Positions 42,544 through 53,161 of a DNA stretch of 64,000 bases are shown here, one piece after another. The DNA lies in the NCBI RefSeq assembly GCF_030812215.1, contig NZ_JAUSSG010000001.1, forward strand, positions 1 to 64,000, in the 5' to 3' direction. The translations under genes were made by a program, and so were the position numbers. Below the pieces are notes generated by a model. The model was not told the origin of the DNA, made no database searches, and worked only from the letters and a program-made list of their open reading frames with translations. Origin of the DNA: Variovorax boronicumulans (GTDB taxonomy: Bacteria > Pseudomonadota > Gammaproteobacteria > Burkholderiales > Burkholderiaceae_C). How positions within the stretch are numbered: the first letter of the stretch is position 1; each line of letters opens with the position of its first letter.

Positions 42544-43914
42544 TTAACCAAAGAGCCGCGTGACGTCGTTGAAGAGTGCGACCGACATCATGACCAGCAG
42601 CAAGGCGACACCGCCGCGCTGAAGCCGTTCCATCCAGGCGTCAGAGACGCTTTTGCCGGTCAGGCCCTCCCAAAGATAATACATCAGGTGTCCTCCATCG
42701 AGGACCGGCAGCGGCATGAGATTGAGCACGCCCAGGCTCACGCTGATGACCGCGAGGAAGATCAGGTACTGGGTCAGGCCAAGGCTCGCGGACTTGCCTG
42801 CATAGTCGGCAATCGTCAGCGGACCGCTCAGGTTCTTCAGCGAAGCCTGACCGGTCACCATCTTGACCATCATGCGAACGGTCAGCGCGGACATCTCCCA
42901 TGTGCGCACCACGCCGCGCCATACACCGTCGACCGGGCCCTGGCGCACTGTCACCATGTCCGGCGGCGCACCGACATACGCGCCGATGCGACCGACCTTG
43001 ACGGCGCCCTCCTCGCGCACCTCGGGCTTCACCTCGAGCGTGAGCGACTGGCCGCCGCGCTGGATCTCCCAGGCCTGGGTGCGCGGCTGGTCGCCGTCGA
43101 CCGAAGCGCGGATCACCTCGCGAAGTTGCTGCCCGTCGTAGATGGCGGTGTCGCCGATGGCGCGCACCAGATCGCCCTTGCGCAGCCCCGACTGCTCGCC
43201 GGCACCGCCTGCCATGACATCGCCGATCTCCGGCCGGGTCAGGGGTGCGAGTACGCCGATCTTGCGAAACATCTGCGGATCGGCGTCCTTGGCCTCCATC
43301 CGGCTCAGCGGCAACACCAACTGGCGCGCGGGCCTGCCGTCTTCGCCGGCGACTTCGAGCGTGAGGTCCCGGGCGTCGAGCGCGCCCTGGGTCATGCGCC
43401 AGCGCAGGTCCTCGAAGGATTGGACCGGCGTCAGATCGCCGTCGAAACCGGCACGCGTGATGTGCTCCCCGCCACGCAGGCCCGCGGCCTCCGCCAGCGA
43501 AGCCGCCACCGGTCGCGCCAGCTTGGCAACCGGCTCTTCCACGCCGATCCAGTTGACGGCCGTGTAAAGCACGATCGCCAGCAGCAGGTTGGCGATGGGT
43601 CCGGCTGCCACGATGGCTGCGCGCGAGCGCAGGGGCTGGGTATTGAAGGCCCGGTGCCGCTCCTCGGGCGCCACCGGCCCCTCGCGCTCGTCGAGCATCT
43701 TGACGTAGCCGCCCAATGGGAAGGCGCCTATGACGAATTCCGTCTGCTGCCCGGGGTGCTGCCGCTTGGGCTGCCAGCGCAACAGCACCTTGCCGAACCC
43801 GACCGAGAAACGCTCCACCTTGACGCCACAGGCGACGGCCACGCGGTAGTGGCCATATTCATGCACCGCGATCAGGACGCCGAGTGCAACCACGAAGGCT
43901 ATGACAGTGAGCAT
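42544..43914 (-). CDS. rseP: Site-2 protease RseP
   Basis: RseP is an intramembrane zinc metalloprotease; in E. coli it releases sigma-E by cutting RseA. The 456-residue protein has the HEYGH zinc motif in TM1, PDZ domains (roughly 115-320, AEAAGLRGGEHITRAG and EQSGLRKGDLVRAIGD) and the C-terminal LMPLPVLDGGHLMYY that supplies the third ligand. It is the gene directly upstream of bamA. Confidence 0.96.
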   Translation of the reverse strand: MLTVIAFVVALGVLIAVHEYGHYRVAVACGVKVERFSVGFGKVLLRWQPKRQHPGQQTEFVIGAFPLGGYVKMLDEREGPVAPEERHRAFNTQPLRSRAAIVAAGPIANLLLAIVLYTAVNWIGVEEPVAKLARPVAASLAEAAGLRGGEHITRAGFDGDLTPVQSFEDLRWRMTQGALDARDLTLEVAGEDGRPARQLVLPLSRMEAKDADPQMFRKIGVLAPLTRPEIGDVMAGGAGEQSGLRKGDLVRAIGDTAIYDGQQLREVIRASVDGDQPRTQAWEIQRGGQSLTLEVKPEVREEGAVKVGRIGAYVGAPPDMVTVRQGPVDGVWRGVVRTWEMSALTVRMMVKMVTGQASLKNLSGPLTIADYAGKSASLGLTQYLIFLAVISVSLGVLNLMPLPVLDGGHLMYYLWEGLTGKSVSDAWMERLQRGGVALLLVMMSVALFNDVTRLFG

Positions 43915-43938
43915 CGGATCCTCGACGAATGGGGGAAG

Positions 43939-45126
43939 TCAGGCTGCGAAACGCAGCGCAGCGGCATTGGCCGCGGCGCGGGCGCTGGCATCGAGCGCCA
44001 GCAGATCGGCCAGCGACGCCGGCTTGGAGGGGGCAATGGCTTCCAAAGTTTCCATGTTGACCGCATGAATGCAATCGAAACGCAGGCGCCGGTCCAGAAA
44101 GGCCTCGACAGCGACCTCGTTGGCCGCATTGAGCACCGCCGTCGTGCCGGGCGCGGCACGCAATGCATGCCACGCAAGACCCAGGCCGGGAAAGAGCGCC
44201 GCGTCGGGCGCATCGAAGGTCAACGACGCCATCTGGCGGAAATCCAGCCGTGCTGCCCCGCTCTCGATGCGCTCAGGCCAGGCCAGGCCGACCGCGATCG
44301 GCACCCGCATGTCGGGCGTGCCGAGCTGGGCGATGACCGAGGCATCGGTGAACTGCACCATCGAATGCACCACGCTCTGCGGATGGATGACGACCTCGAT
44401 CTGCTCGGGCAACACGCCGAACAGGTGGCGCGCCTCGATCACCTCGAGCGCCTTGTTCATCATCGTGGCCGAATCGACCGAAATCTTGCGGCCCATGACC
44501 CAGTTCGGATGTGCACAGGCCTGCTCGGGCGTCACGGCGCCCAGCGAGCCGGGCGCACGCGCGAGGAACGGACCGCCCGAAGCGGTCAGGATGATCTTGT
44601 CGATGCGCCGCGCCCAGGTGGACGGGTCTTCGGGCAGCGACTGGAAGATGGCCGAATGTTCGCTGTCGATAGGCAGCAGCGTGGCGCCGCCCTCGCGCAC
44701 CGTCTGCATGAACAGCTCGCCGCCGACAACCAGGGCTTCCTTGTTGGCCAGCAGCAAGCGCTTGCCGGCCTTCGCGGCAGCCAGGCATGGACCGAGCCCT
44801 GCAGCACCGACGATGGCCGCCATGACGGCGTCGACCTCTTCGTGCGAAGCTATCTTTTCAATAGCATCCTCGCCCGTCAGCACGACAGTGGCCAAGCTGT
44901 TCTGCTTGAGCTTTTCGGCCAGCAATGCGGCATGCGGCGCGCTCGCCATGACGGCGAACCGGGGCGAGAACTGCGCGCATTGCGCCAGCATCTCGTCCAC
45001 CTTGGTGGCCGCAGACAGCGCAAAGATCTCGAAGCGATCGGGATGCCGCGCAATGACGTCGAGCGTGCTCACGCCGACCGACCCGGTCGACCCCAGCACC
45101 GTGACGCGTTGTTTGGGAGTGTTCAC
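43939..45126 (-). CDS. dxr: 1-deoxy-D-xylulose 5-phosphate reductoisomerase
   Basis: Dxr commits DXP to the methylerythritol phosphate isoprenoid pathway; it is the fosmidomycin target. The 395-residue enzyme begins with the NADPH motif [14 protein letters not shown]; active-site blocks are [34 protein letters not shown] and [18 protein letters not shown]. The start is a GTG at 45126 overlapping the cdsA stop (GTGA). The longer open frame to 46647 runs through cdsA and uppS out of frame and is not coding. Confidence 0.97.
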   Translation of the reverse strand: MNTPKQRVTVLGSTGSVGVSTLDVIARHPDRFEIFALSAATKVDEMLAQCAQFSPRFAVMASAPHAALLAEKLKQNSLATVVLTGEDAIEKIASHEEVDAVMAAIVGAAGLGPCLAAAKAGKRLLLANKEALVVGGELFMQTVREGGATLLPIDSEHSAIFQSLPEDPSTWARRIDKIILTASGGPFLARAPGSLGAVTPEQACAHPNWVMGRKISVDSATMMNKALEVIEARHLFGVLPEQIEVVIHPQSVVHSMVQFTDASVIAQLGTPDMRVPIAVGLAWPERIESGAARLDFRQMASLTFDAPDAALFPGLGLAWHALRAAPGTTAVLNAANEVAVEAFLDRRLRFDCIHAVNMETLEAIAPSKPASLADLLALDASARAAANAAALRFAA

Positions 45127-45968
45127 AGGAAGGCCAGCATCATGGCAATGGGAAGCGCGGGCAAGAGGGCATCCACGCGGTCGAGCACACCGCCGTGGCC
45201 AGGGAGCAGGCGGCTGCTGTCTTTGGCGCCGGCACTGCGCTTGATCAGCGATTCGACCAGGTCGCCCACCACGCTCATCGCGGCAAGGAACACGGCGCCG
45301 ATCAGGAGCAGCCACCAGCCGCGCTCGTTCAGGCGGGTGTAGAGGCTCGGCACCGTGGCGCCGAGGGCCTTGTCGGCGAAGACCCACGCAACCGCCAGCA
45401 CGAGGACGCCGATCATTCCACCCCAGACGCCCTCCCAGCTCTTGCCGGGGCTGATCGCCGGGGCCAGCTTGCCGCGGGTGAACTTCAGGCCGAAGGCACG
45501 GCCTGCGAAATAGGCGAATACGTCCGCCACCCAGACCAGCACGAGGATCGACAGCAGGAAGTTGATGCCGACCATGCGCGCCTGCACAGCGGCGAGCCAC
45601 GCGACCCAAAGTGCCAGCAGGCCGCCGACCAGGCGCAGCCCGCGCGGAATGCGGGGCCAGCCCGGCACCGCCACGCGCAGCAGCGCAGCGCCGCCAAGCA
45701 CCCAGGCCGCGCTGGCCAACATCCACATCAGGACCAGCGGTTGTTCGAGCAGGCCCAGCCACCACGAGAGCCCGCAGAGCGCGACCATCTCGGCGCCGAG
45801 AAACAGCGACATGCCCTGGCCGTAGCCGTTCAGGCGCCCCCATTCCCACGCAGCCGCGCCGATCAGCACGAGCATCACGCAGGCAAATGGAATGTAGTTT
45901 CGGTAGAACAGCGCTGGCAGCAGGATCGCGAGCAGCACGATCGCCGTGAGGATGCGTTGTTTGAGCAT
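45123..45968 (-). CDS. cdsA: Phosphatidate cytidylyltransferase
   Basis: CdsA makes CDP-diacylglycerol for all phospholipids. The 281-residue integral membrane protein has about seven hydrophobic segments and the CDP-diglyceride synthetase signature near the C-terminus ([37 protein letters not shown]). It lies between uppS and dxr with a short gap before and a four-base overlap after. Confidence 0.95.
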   Translation of the reverse strand: MLKQRILTAIVLLAILLPALFYRNYIPFACVMLVLIGAAAWEWGRLNGYGQGMSLFLGAEMVALCGLSWWLGLLEQPLVLMWMLASAAWVLGGAALLRVAVPGWPRIPRGLRLVGGLLALWVAWLAAVQARMVGINFLLSILVLVWVADVFAYFAGRAFGLKFTRGKLAPAISPGKSWEGVWGGMIGVLVLAVAWVFADKALGATVPSLYTRLNERGWWLLLIGAVFLAAMSVVGDLVESLIKRSAGAKDSSRLLPGHGGVLDRVDALLPALPIAMMLAFL

Positions 45969-45989
45969 GCGGGAGGTTGTGAGGCCTTC

Positions 45990-46709
45990 TCAGGCCGCAG
46001 CCGTCGAGACCTGTGCCGAGGTTTGGCCGAAACGGCGCTCGCGGCTCTGGAACGCGGCGATGGCCTCGTCCAGCGCGGCCTCGTCGAATTCGGGCCAGAG
46101 CTTGTCGCTGAAGAACAGCTCGGCGTAGGCGCTTTGCCAGAGCAGGAAATTCGACAACCGCTGCTCGCCGCCCGTGCGGATGAACAGGTCGGGGTCGGGC
46201 ACATGGGCCAGCGCCATCGCGCGGTCCATGTTCATCTCGGTCATCGGAAGGCCCTGCTCGGTGAGCTTGGCCGCGGCTTGGGCGATATCCCAGCGCCCAC
46301 CATAGTTGAAGCAGATGTTGAGCACGAGCCGCGTGTTGTGCGCGGTCGCCTCTTCGGCACTGACCAGTCCGGCCACCAGCTTGTCGGAGAGGCCGCCGCG
46401 CTCGCCGACGAAATGCAGCCGGACGCCATCGCGACTCAGGCGTGGCACCTCGCGCGCCAGCGCACCCACCATCAGCGACATCAGGCCGGAGACTTCTTCG
46501 GGGGGACGATTCCAGTTCTCCGAGGAGAACGCAAACACAGTGAGAACACCCACGCCGCGATCGGCGCAGGCCTTGACGCAGCGCCGGAGCGATTCGACAC
46601 CCTGCTTGTGCCCCGCCACGCGAGGCAGGAATCGCTTCGTCGCCCAACGACCGTTGCCATCCATGACGACGGCAACGTGGTGGGGAATGCGCGGCGGCGA
46701 AGAGGCCAT
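45990..46709 (-). CDS. uppS: Isoprenyl transferase (undecaprenyl diphosphate synthase)
   Basis: UppS extends farnesyl diphosphate with isopentenyl units in cis to give the C55 carrier lipid. The 239-residue protein shows [13 protein letters not shown] with the catalytic aspartate, [23 protein letters not shown] and the C-terminal [20 protein letters not shown] chose the ATG at 46709, which has a GAGG six bases upstream; the open frame also permits a TTG at 46721 overlapping the frr stop. Confidence 0.96.
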   Translation of the reverse strand: MASSPPRIPHHVAVVMDGNGRWATKRFLPRVAGHKQGVESLRRCVKACADRGVGVLTVFAFSSENWNRPPEEVSGLMSLMVGALAREVPRLSRDGVRLHFVGERGGLSDKLVAGLVSAEEATAHNTRLVLNICFNYGGRWDIAQAAAKLTEQGLPMTEMNMDRAMALAHVPDPDLFIRTGGEQRLSNFLLWQSAYAELFFSDKLWPEFDEAALDEAIAAFQSRERRFGQTSAQVSTAAA

Positions 46710-46717
46710 GGCAGGCC

Positions 46718-47278
46718 TCAAACGGCCATGATCTCCGCTTCTTTCGCCGCGACCAGACGGTCGATTTCCGCGATGTGGCGGTCGGTGACCTTCTGGATCT
46801 CGGCTTCGGCGCGCTTCTGGTCGTCCTCGGACGCCAGCTTGTCCTTGACCAGCTTCTTGACCGACTCGTTCGCGTCGCGGCGCAGGTTGCGCGTGGCGAT
46901 CTTGGCGGTTTCGCCTTCGTTGCGAACCAGCTTGGTCATTTCCTTGCGGCGCTCTTCGCTCATGGCGGGCAGCGGCACGCGGATGAGATCCCCCATCGAT
47001 GCGGGGTTCAAGCCCAGGTCGCTTTCGCGGATGGCCTTCTCGATCTTGGCGCCCATGCCCTTTTCCCAGGGCTGGACGCTGATGGTGCGCGAGTCGAGCA
47101 CCGACACGTTGGCCACCTGGCTCAGCGGCACTTGCGAGCCGTAGTACTCGACATGGATCGAGTCGAGCAGCGCCGAATTGGCGCGGCCCGTACGGATCTT
47201 GGTGAGGTTGTTCTGGAATGCGGCGAGCGACTGATTCATCTTCGCGTCGGTCGCACTGCGAATGTCTGCAATGGTCAT
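46718..47278 (-). CDS. frr: Ribosome recycling factor
   Basis: RRF with EF-G splits post-termination ribosomes. The 186-residue protein has the expected length and motifs: [62 protein letters not shown] and RNLRRDANE. The ATG at 47278 follows pyrH by 11 bases; the open frame upstream reads back through pyrH. Confidence 0.97.
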   Translation of the reverse strand: MTIADIRSATDAKMNQSLAAFQNNLTKIRTGRANSALLDSIHVEYYGSQVPLSQVANVSVLDSRTISVQPWEKGMGAKIEKAIRESDLGLNPASMGDLIRVPLPAMSEERRKEMTKLVRNEGETAKIATRNLRRDANESVKKLVKDKLASEDDQKRAEAEIQKVTDRHIAEIDRLVAAKEAEIMAV

Positions 47279-47289
47279 CTCAAATACTC

Positions 47290-48012
47290 CTAGGCATGCA
47301 CCAGCGTGCCCTCGTCCTCGCCCATCACGACGCGCTTGAGAGCGCCGCTCTTGAGAATCGAGAACACCTTGATCGGCAACTTCTGGTCGCGGCACAGCGC
47401 GAAGGCCGTGGCGTCCATGATGCCGAGATTCTTTGCGATCGCCTCGTCGAAACTGAGCGAGACGTAGCGCGTCGCGTCGGGGTTGGTCTTGGGGTCGGCG
47501 GTGTAGACGCCGTCCACCTTGGTCGCCTTGAGCACGAGCTCGGCACCGATCTCGGCGCCGCGCAGCGCAGCCGCCGTGTCGGTCGTGAAGAACGGGTTGC
47601 CGGTACCGGCCGCGAACACCACGACCTTGCCCTCTTCGAGGTACTGCAGGGCCTTGGGACGCACATAGGGCTCGACCACCTGCTCGATCGCGATGGCGGA
47701 CATCACGCGGGCAACCAGACCCTGCTTGTCCATCGCGTCGGCCAGCGCCAGCGAGTTCATGACGGTGGCCAGCATGCCCATGTAGTCGGCGGTGGCACGA
47801 TCCATGCCGACCGAGCCGCCCGCGACGCCGCGGAAGATGTTGCCGCCGCCGATCACGACTGCGACCTGCACGCCCATGTTCACGACCTCGGCCACATCCT
47901 GCACCATGCGCACGATGGTCGCGCGGTTGATGCCGAAGGCGTCATCGCCCATCAGTGCCTCTCCCGACAGCTTCAACAAGATTCGCTTGTGGGCTGGGCG
48001 GGCATCAGACAT
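47290..48012 (-). CDS. pyrH: UMP kinase
   Basis: PyrH phosphorylates UMP to UDP as a hexamer. The 240-residue protein has [46 protein letters not shown] and [16 protein letters not shown], all family hallmarks. The ATG at 48012 has an AAAGGA Shine-Dalgarno; upstream codons to 48075 are noncoding and include the tsf terminator. Confidence 0.97.
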   Translation of the reverse strand: MSDARPAHKRILLKLSGEALMGDDAFGINRATIVRMVQDVAEVVNMGVQVAVVIGGGNIFRGVAGGSVGMDRATADYMGMLATVMNSLALADAMDKQGLVARVMSAIAIEQVVEPYVRPKALQYLEEGKVVVFAAGTGNPFFTTDTAAALRGAEIGAELVLKATKVDGVYTADPKTNPDATRYVSLSFDEAIAKNLGIMDATAFALCRDQKLPIKVFSILKSGALKRVVMGEDEGTLVHA

Positions 48013-48058
48013 GGGCAATTTCCTTTGAGTTGGCGGTGACGAGTGTAAAACGTAGCGA

Positions 48059-48094
48059 TGAAAAAACGACGGCACGCAAACACGCGCCGTCGTT
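48059..48094 (-). terminator. Terminator between tsf and pyrH
   Basis: AACGACGGC (48065-48073) pairs with GCCGTCGTT (48086-48094), followed on the minus strand by a T run. It would reduce read-through from the highly expressed rpsB-tsf pair into pyrH. Confidence 0.85.
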
Positions 48095-48108
48095 GGAAGC
48101 CTTATGGC

Positions 48109-49032
48109 TTAAGCAGCGGCCTTGGCTGCTGCAACTTGCGCGGCCACTTCGGCAGCGAAGTCGTCAACCTTCTTCTCAATGCCTTCCCCAACCACGTACA
48201 GGGTGAAGCCCTTGATCGAGGTGTTGGCGGCCTTGAGCATCTGCTCGACGGTCTGCTTGTCGTTCTTCACGAACGGCTGGTTGTGCAGCGAGACTTCCTT
48301 CAGGTACTTCTGAACGCCACCCTCGATGCGCTTGGCAACGATATCGGCCGGCTGCGGCTTCTTGCCTTCGGCCTCGGCCGTCTTGCGGTCTTCCTCGGCC
48401 TTGCCAGCGGCAACGGCGCGCTCTTTTTCGATCAGGTCGGCAGGCACGTCCGACGCCTGGATGGCGACCGGCTTCATGGCGGCGATGTGCATTGCGACAT
48501 CCTTGGCCGACGTGTCGTCGCCCTCGAACTCGACCATCACGCCAATGCGCGTGCCATGCAGGTACGAAGCCAGCTTGCCGTTGCCCGTGAAGTGCTTGAA
48601 GCGGCGGAAGCTCATGTTCTCGCCGATCTTTCCGATCAGGCCCTTGCGCACGTCTTCGAGCGTGGGACCGAAGCCGTCCTGCTCGTAGGGCAAAGCGCCC
48701 AGAGCAGCGATGTCTGCGGGATTGTTCTTGGCAACCAGCATCGCGGCAGCATTGGCCATGGCCAGGAAGCTGTCGTTCTTGGTGACGAAGTCGGTTTCGC
48801 AGTTGATCTCGATCATGCCGCCGGCAGCGCCGTCGACGAAAGCCGTGACCACGCCTTCAGCCGTGATGCGGCCCGATGCCTTGCCGGCCTTGTTGCCGAG
48901 CTTGATGCGCAGCAGCTCTTCGGCCTTTTCCATGTTGCCGTCGGCCTCGGTCAGGGCCTTCTTGCATTCCATCATGGGCGCGTCGGTCTTTGCGCGCAGT
49001 TCGCCGACCATGCTTGCGGTGATTGCAGCCAT
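48109..49032 (-). CDS. tsf: Elongation factor Ts
   Basis: EF-Ts is the nucleotide exchange factor for EF-Tu. The 307-residue protein starts with the UBA-like domain ([43 protein letters not shown]), then the two core subdomains ([29 protein letters not shown]). A terminator separates it from rpsB upstream and another follows it. Confidence 0.98.
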   Translation of the reverse strand: MAAITASMVGELRAKTDAPMMECKKALTEADGNMEKAEELLRIKLGNKAGKASGRITAEGVVTAFVDGAAGGMIEINCETDFVTKNDSFLAMANAAAMLVAKNNPADIAALGALPYEQDGFGPTLEDVRKGLIGKIGENMSFRRFKHFTGNGKLASYLHGTRIGVMVEFEGDDTSAKDVAMHIAAMKPVAIQASDVPADLIEKERAVAAGKAEEDRKTAEAEGKKPQPADIVAKRIEGGVQKYLKEVSLHNQPFVKNDKQTVEQMLKAANTSIKGFTLYVVGEGIEKKVDDFAAEVAAQVAAAKAAA

Positions 49033-49062
49033 TTGTATATCTCCGTAAATCCAAAAATCAGG

Positions 49063-49090
49063 TTAAAAAAAAGGGGCACCAAAGCCCCTT
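49063..49090 (-). terminator. Terminator/attenuator between rpsB and tsf
   Basis: AAGGGGC and GCCCCTT arms with a six-base loop are followed on the minus strand by a further run of T. An rpsB-tsf attenuator is a familiar feature in other proteobacteria and lets S2 and EF-Ts levels differ. Confidence 0.85.
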
Positions 49091-49113
49091 CTTCAGGCTC
49101 GCGAGAGAACCGA

Positions 49114-49869
49114 TCAGGCCGAAGCGCTTTCTTCGACTTCGACGAATTCGTCGCTGCTGCCTTCAGCAATGGCCTTGACCACGTCACCGGTGGCGCTGTT
49201 GCGGCCTTCAATGATCGCGTCGGCGATGCCACGCGCGTACAGCGTGACAGCCTTGGACGAGTCGTCATTGCCGGGAATCACGTAGTCGATGCCTTCGGGC
49301 GAGTGGTTGGAGTCCACCACGCCGATCAGCGGAATGCCCAGCTTCTTGGCTTCGGCCACGGCGATCTTGTGGAAGCCCACGTCGATCACGAAGATGGCAT
49401 CAGGCAAGGCGGCCATGTCCTGAATGCCGCCGATGTCCTTTTCGAGCTTCGCGATTTCGCGCGAGAAGGTCAGCTGCTCCTTCTTGCTCAGGCTGTCGAG
49501 GCCAGCTTCCTGCTGGGCCTTCATGTCCTTCAGACGCTTGATCGAGGTCTTGACGGTCTTGAAGTTGGTCAGCATGCCGCCGAGCCAGCGGGTGTCGACG
49601 AAAGGCACACCGGCGCGGCGAGCTTCTGCAGCAACGATTTCACGGGCCTGGCGCTTCGTGCCGACCATCAGGATCGTGCCGCGATTGGCCGTGAGTTGCT
49701 TGGCGTACTTCATCGCATCCTGGAACATCGGGAGCGACTTTTCCAGGTTGATGATGTGAATCTTGTTGCGATGGCCGAAGATGAACGGAGCCATCTTGGG
49801 GTTCCAGAAGCGGGTTTGGTGACCGAAATGGACACCGGCTTCCAGCATTTCGCGCATGGTGGTAGACAT
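49114..49869 (-). CDS. rpsB: 30S ribosomal protein S2
   Basis: S2 is a late-assembling 30S protein that recruits S1. The 251-residue sequence has [66 protein letters not shown] and [30 protein letters not shown] precedes the ATG. First gene of the long minus-strand operon, with a leader of about 140 bases. Confidence 0.98.
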   Translation of the reverse strand: MSTTMREMLEAGVHFGHQTRFWNPKMAPFIFGHRNKIHIINLEKSLPMFQDAMKYAKQLTANRGTILMVGTKRQAREIVAAEARRAGVPFVDTRWLGGMLTNFKTVKTSIKRLKDMKAQQEAGLDSLSKKEQLTFSREIAKLEKDIGGIQDMAALPDAIFVIDVGFHKIAVAEAKKLGIPLIGVVDSNHSPEGIDYVIPGNDDSSKAVTLYARGIADAIIEGRNSATGDVVKAIAEGSSDEFVEVEESASA

Positions 49870-50014
49870 TAGAAATTACTCCAAAGGTTGGGTCTAAAAT
49901 CCAGCCCGTTTTGTGCTCCTTTCGAATGGAGTCACAACACCTTGATTGGGCCGGTTTGCGGATGTGTTTGGCTGGATGCAACGGGAGCCGTCGCTCGACC
50001 AGCGAAACCCAAAG

Positions 50015-50023
50015 AGTATAGCA
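50015..50023 (-). promoter_or_regulatory. Extended -10 promoter of rpsB
   Basis: TGC-TATACT on the minus strand is an extended -10 (TGn plus TATACT). It predicts a transcript start near 50008 and a leader of about 139 bases before the rpsB ATG. The -35 region is weak, as allowed for extended -10 promoters. The long leader would leave room for autoregulation by S2. Confidence 0.6.
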
Positions 50024-50080
50024 CGGCCGCAACCCTCCTTCCCCCTTGAACCGAGCCCGCCCGGGCACCCGCAGCCACCC

Positions 50081-51406
50081 ATGAACGACCTTCACGCCGC
50101 CCGTCTCACCCTTCAGGCAGGCGGCTCCGATGCACGCACCGAGATGGAGCGCGCCATCGAAACCTCTCAGTCCCCGGCCTGCGTCCACGTTTTCACCCGC
50201 ACGATGTTCGACGAGGCCCTCCAAGGCGCCGCCGAAGCCAACCCCGAAAGCAGGCTCGCCGGACTCGCCTTCACGTCCAAGGACCTGTTCGACATCGCAG
50301 GCCAACCGACACCCGCGGGGTCCGTCGTCCTGTCCCATGCCCCGGCCGCCAAGGCCGACGCCGTCGCAGTGGCGCGGCTCCGCGCTGCAGGCGGCGTGCT
50401 CACCGGCCGCACCAACATGAGCGAGTTCGCCTTCTCGGGCGTGGGCGTCAATCCGCACCACGGCACGCCGGTCAACGTCAGCGACAAGGCCACCCCGCGC
50501 ATCCCGGGAGGCTCCTCCTCCGGTGCGGCGATTTCGGTGGCCAGCGGCGCCGCCTTCATCGGCCTGGGCTCCGACACCGGCGGCTCGATCCGCATCCCGG
50601 CCGCGCTGAACGGCATCGTCGGCTTCAAGAACACGGCCCGCCTGGTGCCGGCCGACGGCGCGCTGCCGCTCTCGACCACGCTCGACACCGTCTGCGCCAT
50701 GACGCGCTCGGTCCGCGACGCCGTCGCTGCGCACGAGATCCTCTCGGCACGTCGCGTAACGGCCGGCACCGCCCCGCTCGCCGCCTACAAATTGGCCGTC
50801 GTGAAGAACGTTTTCTTCGATGGCATCGAGCCGGCCGTGGCCACCGCCTTCGAACGCACGCTGAGAACGCTCCGCAGCACAGGCGCCCTCATCGAGGAAA
50901 TCGACCTGCCCGAGCTGGCCGACCTGCAATCCATCAACGCCACGGGCGGCTTCTCGGCGGCCGAATCGCACGCCTGGCACCGCCTGCTGATGGAGCGCAG
51001 GGGTGCAGGCTACGACCCGCGCGTGGCCCAGCGCATCCTGCGCGGCGCCACGATGAAGGCGCACGAGTACATCGACCTGCTCAACGCCCGCCGTGCCTGG
51101 ATCGCCCGTGTCGAAACGGCGCTTGCGCCCTTCGACGCCGTGCTCTCGCCGACCGTGCCCATCACAGCGCCATCCATCGCCAGCGTGGCACCGGGCGCCG
51201 AACGCGACGACGAATTCTTCCGCGTCAACGCATTGCTGCTGCGCAACCCGTCGATCGTCAACATGCTCGACGGCTGCGCCCTCTCGTTGCCCTGCCACGC
51301 CGCCGGCGAATTGCCGGTCGGCCTGATGCTCTGGCACGCCGCGCTGCATGATGACGCCGTGCTCGCCATCGCCCTGCAGGCGGAGCGGGCGCTGCAAAAC
51401 CAATAG
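50081..51406 (+). CDS. Amidase signature family protein
   Basis: A Ser-cisSer-Lys amidase of 441 residues. The catalytic lysine is K67 in TSKDLFD, followed by GGSSSGAAIS at about 143-152 and the nucleophile region LGSDTGGSIRIPA with S169. The family includes GatA, but there is no gatB/gatC nearby and this protein is shorter than GatA, so it is a stand-alone amidase of unknown substrate. The ATG at 50081 is divergent from rpsB. The next gene starts 53 bases after it. Confidence 0.88.
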   Translation: MNDLHAARLTLQAGGSDARTEMERAIETSQSPACVHVFTRTMFDEALQGAAEANPESRLAGLAFTSKDLFDIAGQPTPAGSVVLSHAPAAKADAVAVARLRAAGGVLTGRTNMSEFAFSGVGVNPHHGTPVNVSDKATPRIPGGSSSGAAISVASGAAFIGLGSDTGGSIRIPAALNGIVGFKNTARLVPADGALPLSTTLDTVCAMTRSVRDAVAAHEILSARRVTAGTAPLAAYKLAVVKNVFFDGIEPAVATAFERTLRTLRSTGALIEEIDLPELADLQSINATGGFSAAESHAWHRLLMERRGAGYDPRVAQRILRGATMKAHEYIDLLNARRAWIARVETALAPFDAVLSPTVPITAPSIASVAPGAERDDEFFRVNALLLRNPSIVNMLDGCALSLPCHAAGELPVGLMLWHAALHDDAVLAIALQAERALQNQ

Positions 51407-51459
51407 CCGTCCACGCCTCTCCACGGGCGTCAGCCGTCTCCTTTACCTCTGAACAATCA

Positions 51460-52713
51460 ATGAAAATCGCGATCGTGGGCGCCGGCATCATCGGCGTCAC
51501 CACCGCCTGGGAACTGGTCTCCGACGGCCATGAAGTGACTGTGTTCGAGCGCCGCGGCGCCGCGGCTGAGGAAGCCAGTTTTGCCAACGCAGGCGTCGTC
51601 GCGCCGGGCTACGTCACGCCATGGGCCGCGCCGGGCATGCGGATGAAGGTGCTGCGCTCGCTGCTCTCCTCGCACGGCGCCATCAAGCTGCGCTGGCCAT
51701 TGGGCGCGCGCGACCTCGGCTGGATGTCCCGCTGGCAGAAGGCCTGCAAGCTCGAGACCTACCTCGCCAACCGCGCCCGCATGCAGCGGTTGGCCTTCTA
51801 CAGCCGCACCCGGCTGCACGAGGTGACCGAAGCGCGCGAGCTCAGCTACGAACGCAGCGACGGCTACCTCGTGCTGCTGCGCTCCAAGCGCGAGAAAAAA
51901 CTGATCCAGCCCGGCCTCGAAGTGCTGCGCACGGCCGGCAGCGTGTTCCGCGAAGTCGATGCCGACGAAGCCCGCCGGATCGAACCCGCGCTCAATGCCG
52001 ACACGCCGCTGGCAGGCGCCATCCACCTGCCGGAAGACGAAGTCGCCAATTGCCGCCAGTTCGCGCTGCTGCTCAAGTGGGAGGCCGAAGCGCTCGGCGC
52101 GCAGTTTCATTTCAACTGCGACATCGCGCCGCTCAGCCGCGCGGCCCCCACCTCGCTCTCGCTTGCCAGCGGCTCGGAAGCGCTGCGTTTCGACGCCGTG
52201 ATCGTGTGTGCCGGCCTGGCCTCGGCGCCGCTGTTGCGGCCGCTGGGCCTGCGGATTCCGCTCGCACCGGTCTACGGCCACTCGGTCAGCGCGCCGGTGC
52301 GCGAGCCACTCAATGCGCCGCGTAGCGCAGTGATGGACGAGCGCTACAAGGTCGCCATCTCGCGCCTGGGCCAACGCGTGCGCGTGGCCGGCAGCGCCGA
52401 GATCGGCGGCTCGCTCGACGCGATGAATCCGGCCGCGATCCAGACGCTCTACAAGGTACTGCACGACTGGTTTCCAGGCGCCGCGACGCTGCAATCGGGC
52501 GTGCAGCAGTGGAAAGGCGCGCGGCCGATGCTCCCCGACGGCCCGCCGGTGCTGGGCGCCAGCGGCATCCCCGGCGTGTGGCTCAACCTTGGGCACGGTT
52601 CGAGCGGCTGGGCGCTTTCGTGCGGCAGCGCGCGCGTGCTTGGCGACCTGATCGGCGGACGGGATCCGGGCGTCGATCTCGAAGGCCTGGGCGTCGAACG
52701 GCTCAGTCTTTAG
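51460..52713 (+). CDS. D-amino-acid dehydrogenase-like FAD oxidoreductase
   Basis: A DadA-type flavoprotein of 417 residues, oxidising D-amino acids to keto acids and passing electrons to the membrane quinone pool. The FAD motif is IVGAGIIGVTTAWEL at residues 4-18, followed by a conserved GVVAPGYVTPWAAPGM, then LPEDEVANCRQFA and the C-terminal GARPMLPDGPPVLGAS and LGHGSSGWALSCGSARVLGDLI. There is no alanine racemase beside it, so the substrate is open. Possibly co-transcribed with the amidase, which could release its substrate (inference). Confidence 0.88.
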   Translation: MKIAIVGAGIIGVTTAWELVSDGHEVTVFERRGAAAEEASFANAGVVAPGYVTPWAAPGMRMKVLRSLLSSHGAIKLRWPLGARDLGWMSRWQKACKLETYLANRARMQRLAFYSRTRLHEVTEARELSYERSDGYLVLLRSKREKKLIQPGLEVLRTAGSVFREVDADEARRIEPALNADTPLAGAIHLPEDEVANCRQFALLLKWEAEALGAQFHFNCDIAPLSRAAPTSLSLASGSEALRFDAVIVCAGLASAPLLRPLGLRIPLAPVYGHSVSAPVREPLNAPRSAVMDERYKVAISRLGQRVRVAGSAEIGGSLDAMNPAAIQTLYKVLHDWFPGAATLQSGVQQWKGARPMLPDGPPVLGASGIPGVWLNLGHGSSGWALSCGSARVLGDLIGGRDPGVDLEGLGVERLSL

Positions 52714-53131
52714 GACCCCACCGCCGCCGCATTTCGGGACTTGGCGGCTGCTCGACCGGCAGGTCGGGCGGCGCAGCCGGCCTGAGCTTCTGGGCGACCC
52801 ATGCCAACAGCGCGGGCGCCACGAGCGCAAAGAAGACAAGGCACAGCAGATCGGCGCCCATCATCAGCCAACGCTGCGTGAAGGAAAGCGCCTCGACCGG
52901 CAGGTCGAACCAGCGGATCACGCAGACAGCGTAGGCCACGCCTGCAACCCAGGCCACATCGCGCAATGGAACCCATCGCTTCAGTTCGGCCAGCAGGAAG
53001 GCGCCCCACACGATGGCCAGCAGGGCAAGCGACCATGCCGTACCGCCGATCCACGCCGCCGTCGCGACCACGAAAAAGACGATCCACGCGAGCAGCAGGA
53101 CCAGCAGCCAGCCAAGGCTCTTGAGCTTCAT
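52703..53131 (-). CDS. Small membrane protein, function unknown
   Basis: A 142-residue protein with about four hydrophobic segments (residues 5-28, 30-48, 57-75 and 87-112) and a proline-rich cytoplasmic-like tail (RPAAPPDLPVEQPPSPEMRRRWGPKD). No family recognised. The ATG at 53131 lies 30 bases from the divergent nnr start. Its last 11 bases overlap the end of the convergent D-amino-acid dehydrogenase gene. The open frame continues upstream antisense to nnr, which is not coding. Confidence 0.65.
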   Translation of the reverse strand: MKLKSLGWLLVLLLAWIVFFVVATAAWIGGTAWSLALLAIVWGAFLLAELKRWVPLRDVAWVAGVAYAVCVIRWFDLPVEALSFTQRWLMMGADLLCLVFFALVAPALLAWVAQKLRPAAPPDLPVEQPPSPEMRRRWGPKD

Positions 53132-53161
53132 TCGCCGATCATAGGACGGCAAAATACCTCG

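Noticed and set aside
43939-46647. Very long dxr open frame suggesting a fused protein
   Set aside because: The part upstream of 45126 overlaps cdsA and uppS in another frame and lacks any domain; a GTG at 45126 matches the family start and overlaps the cdsA stop.
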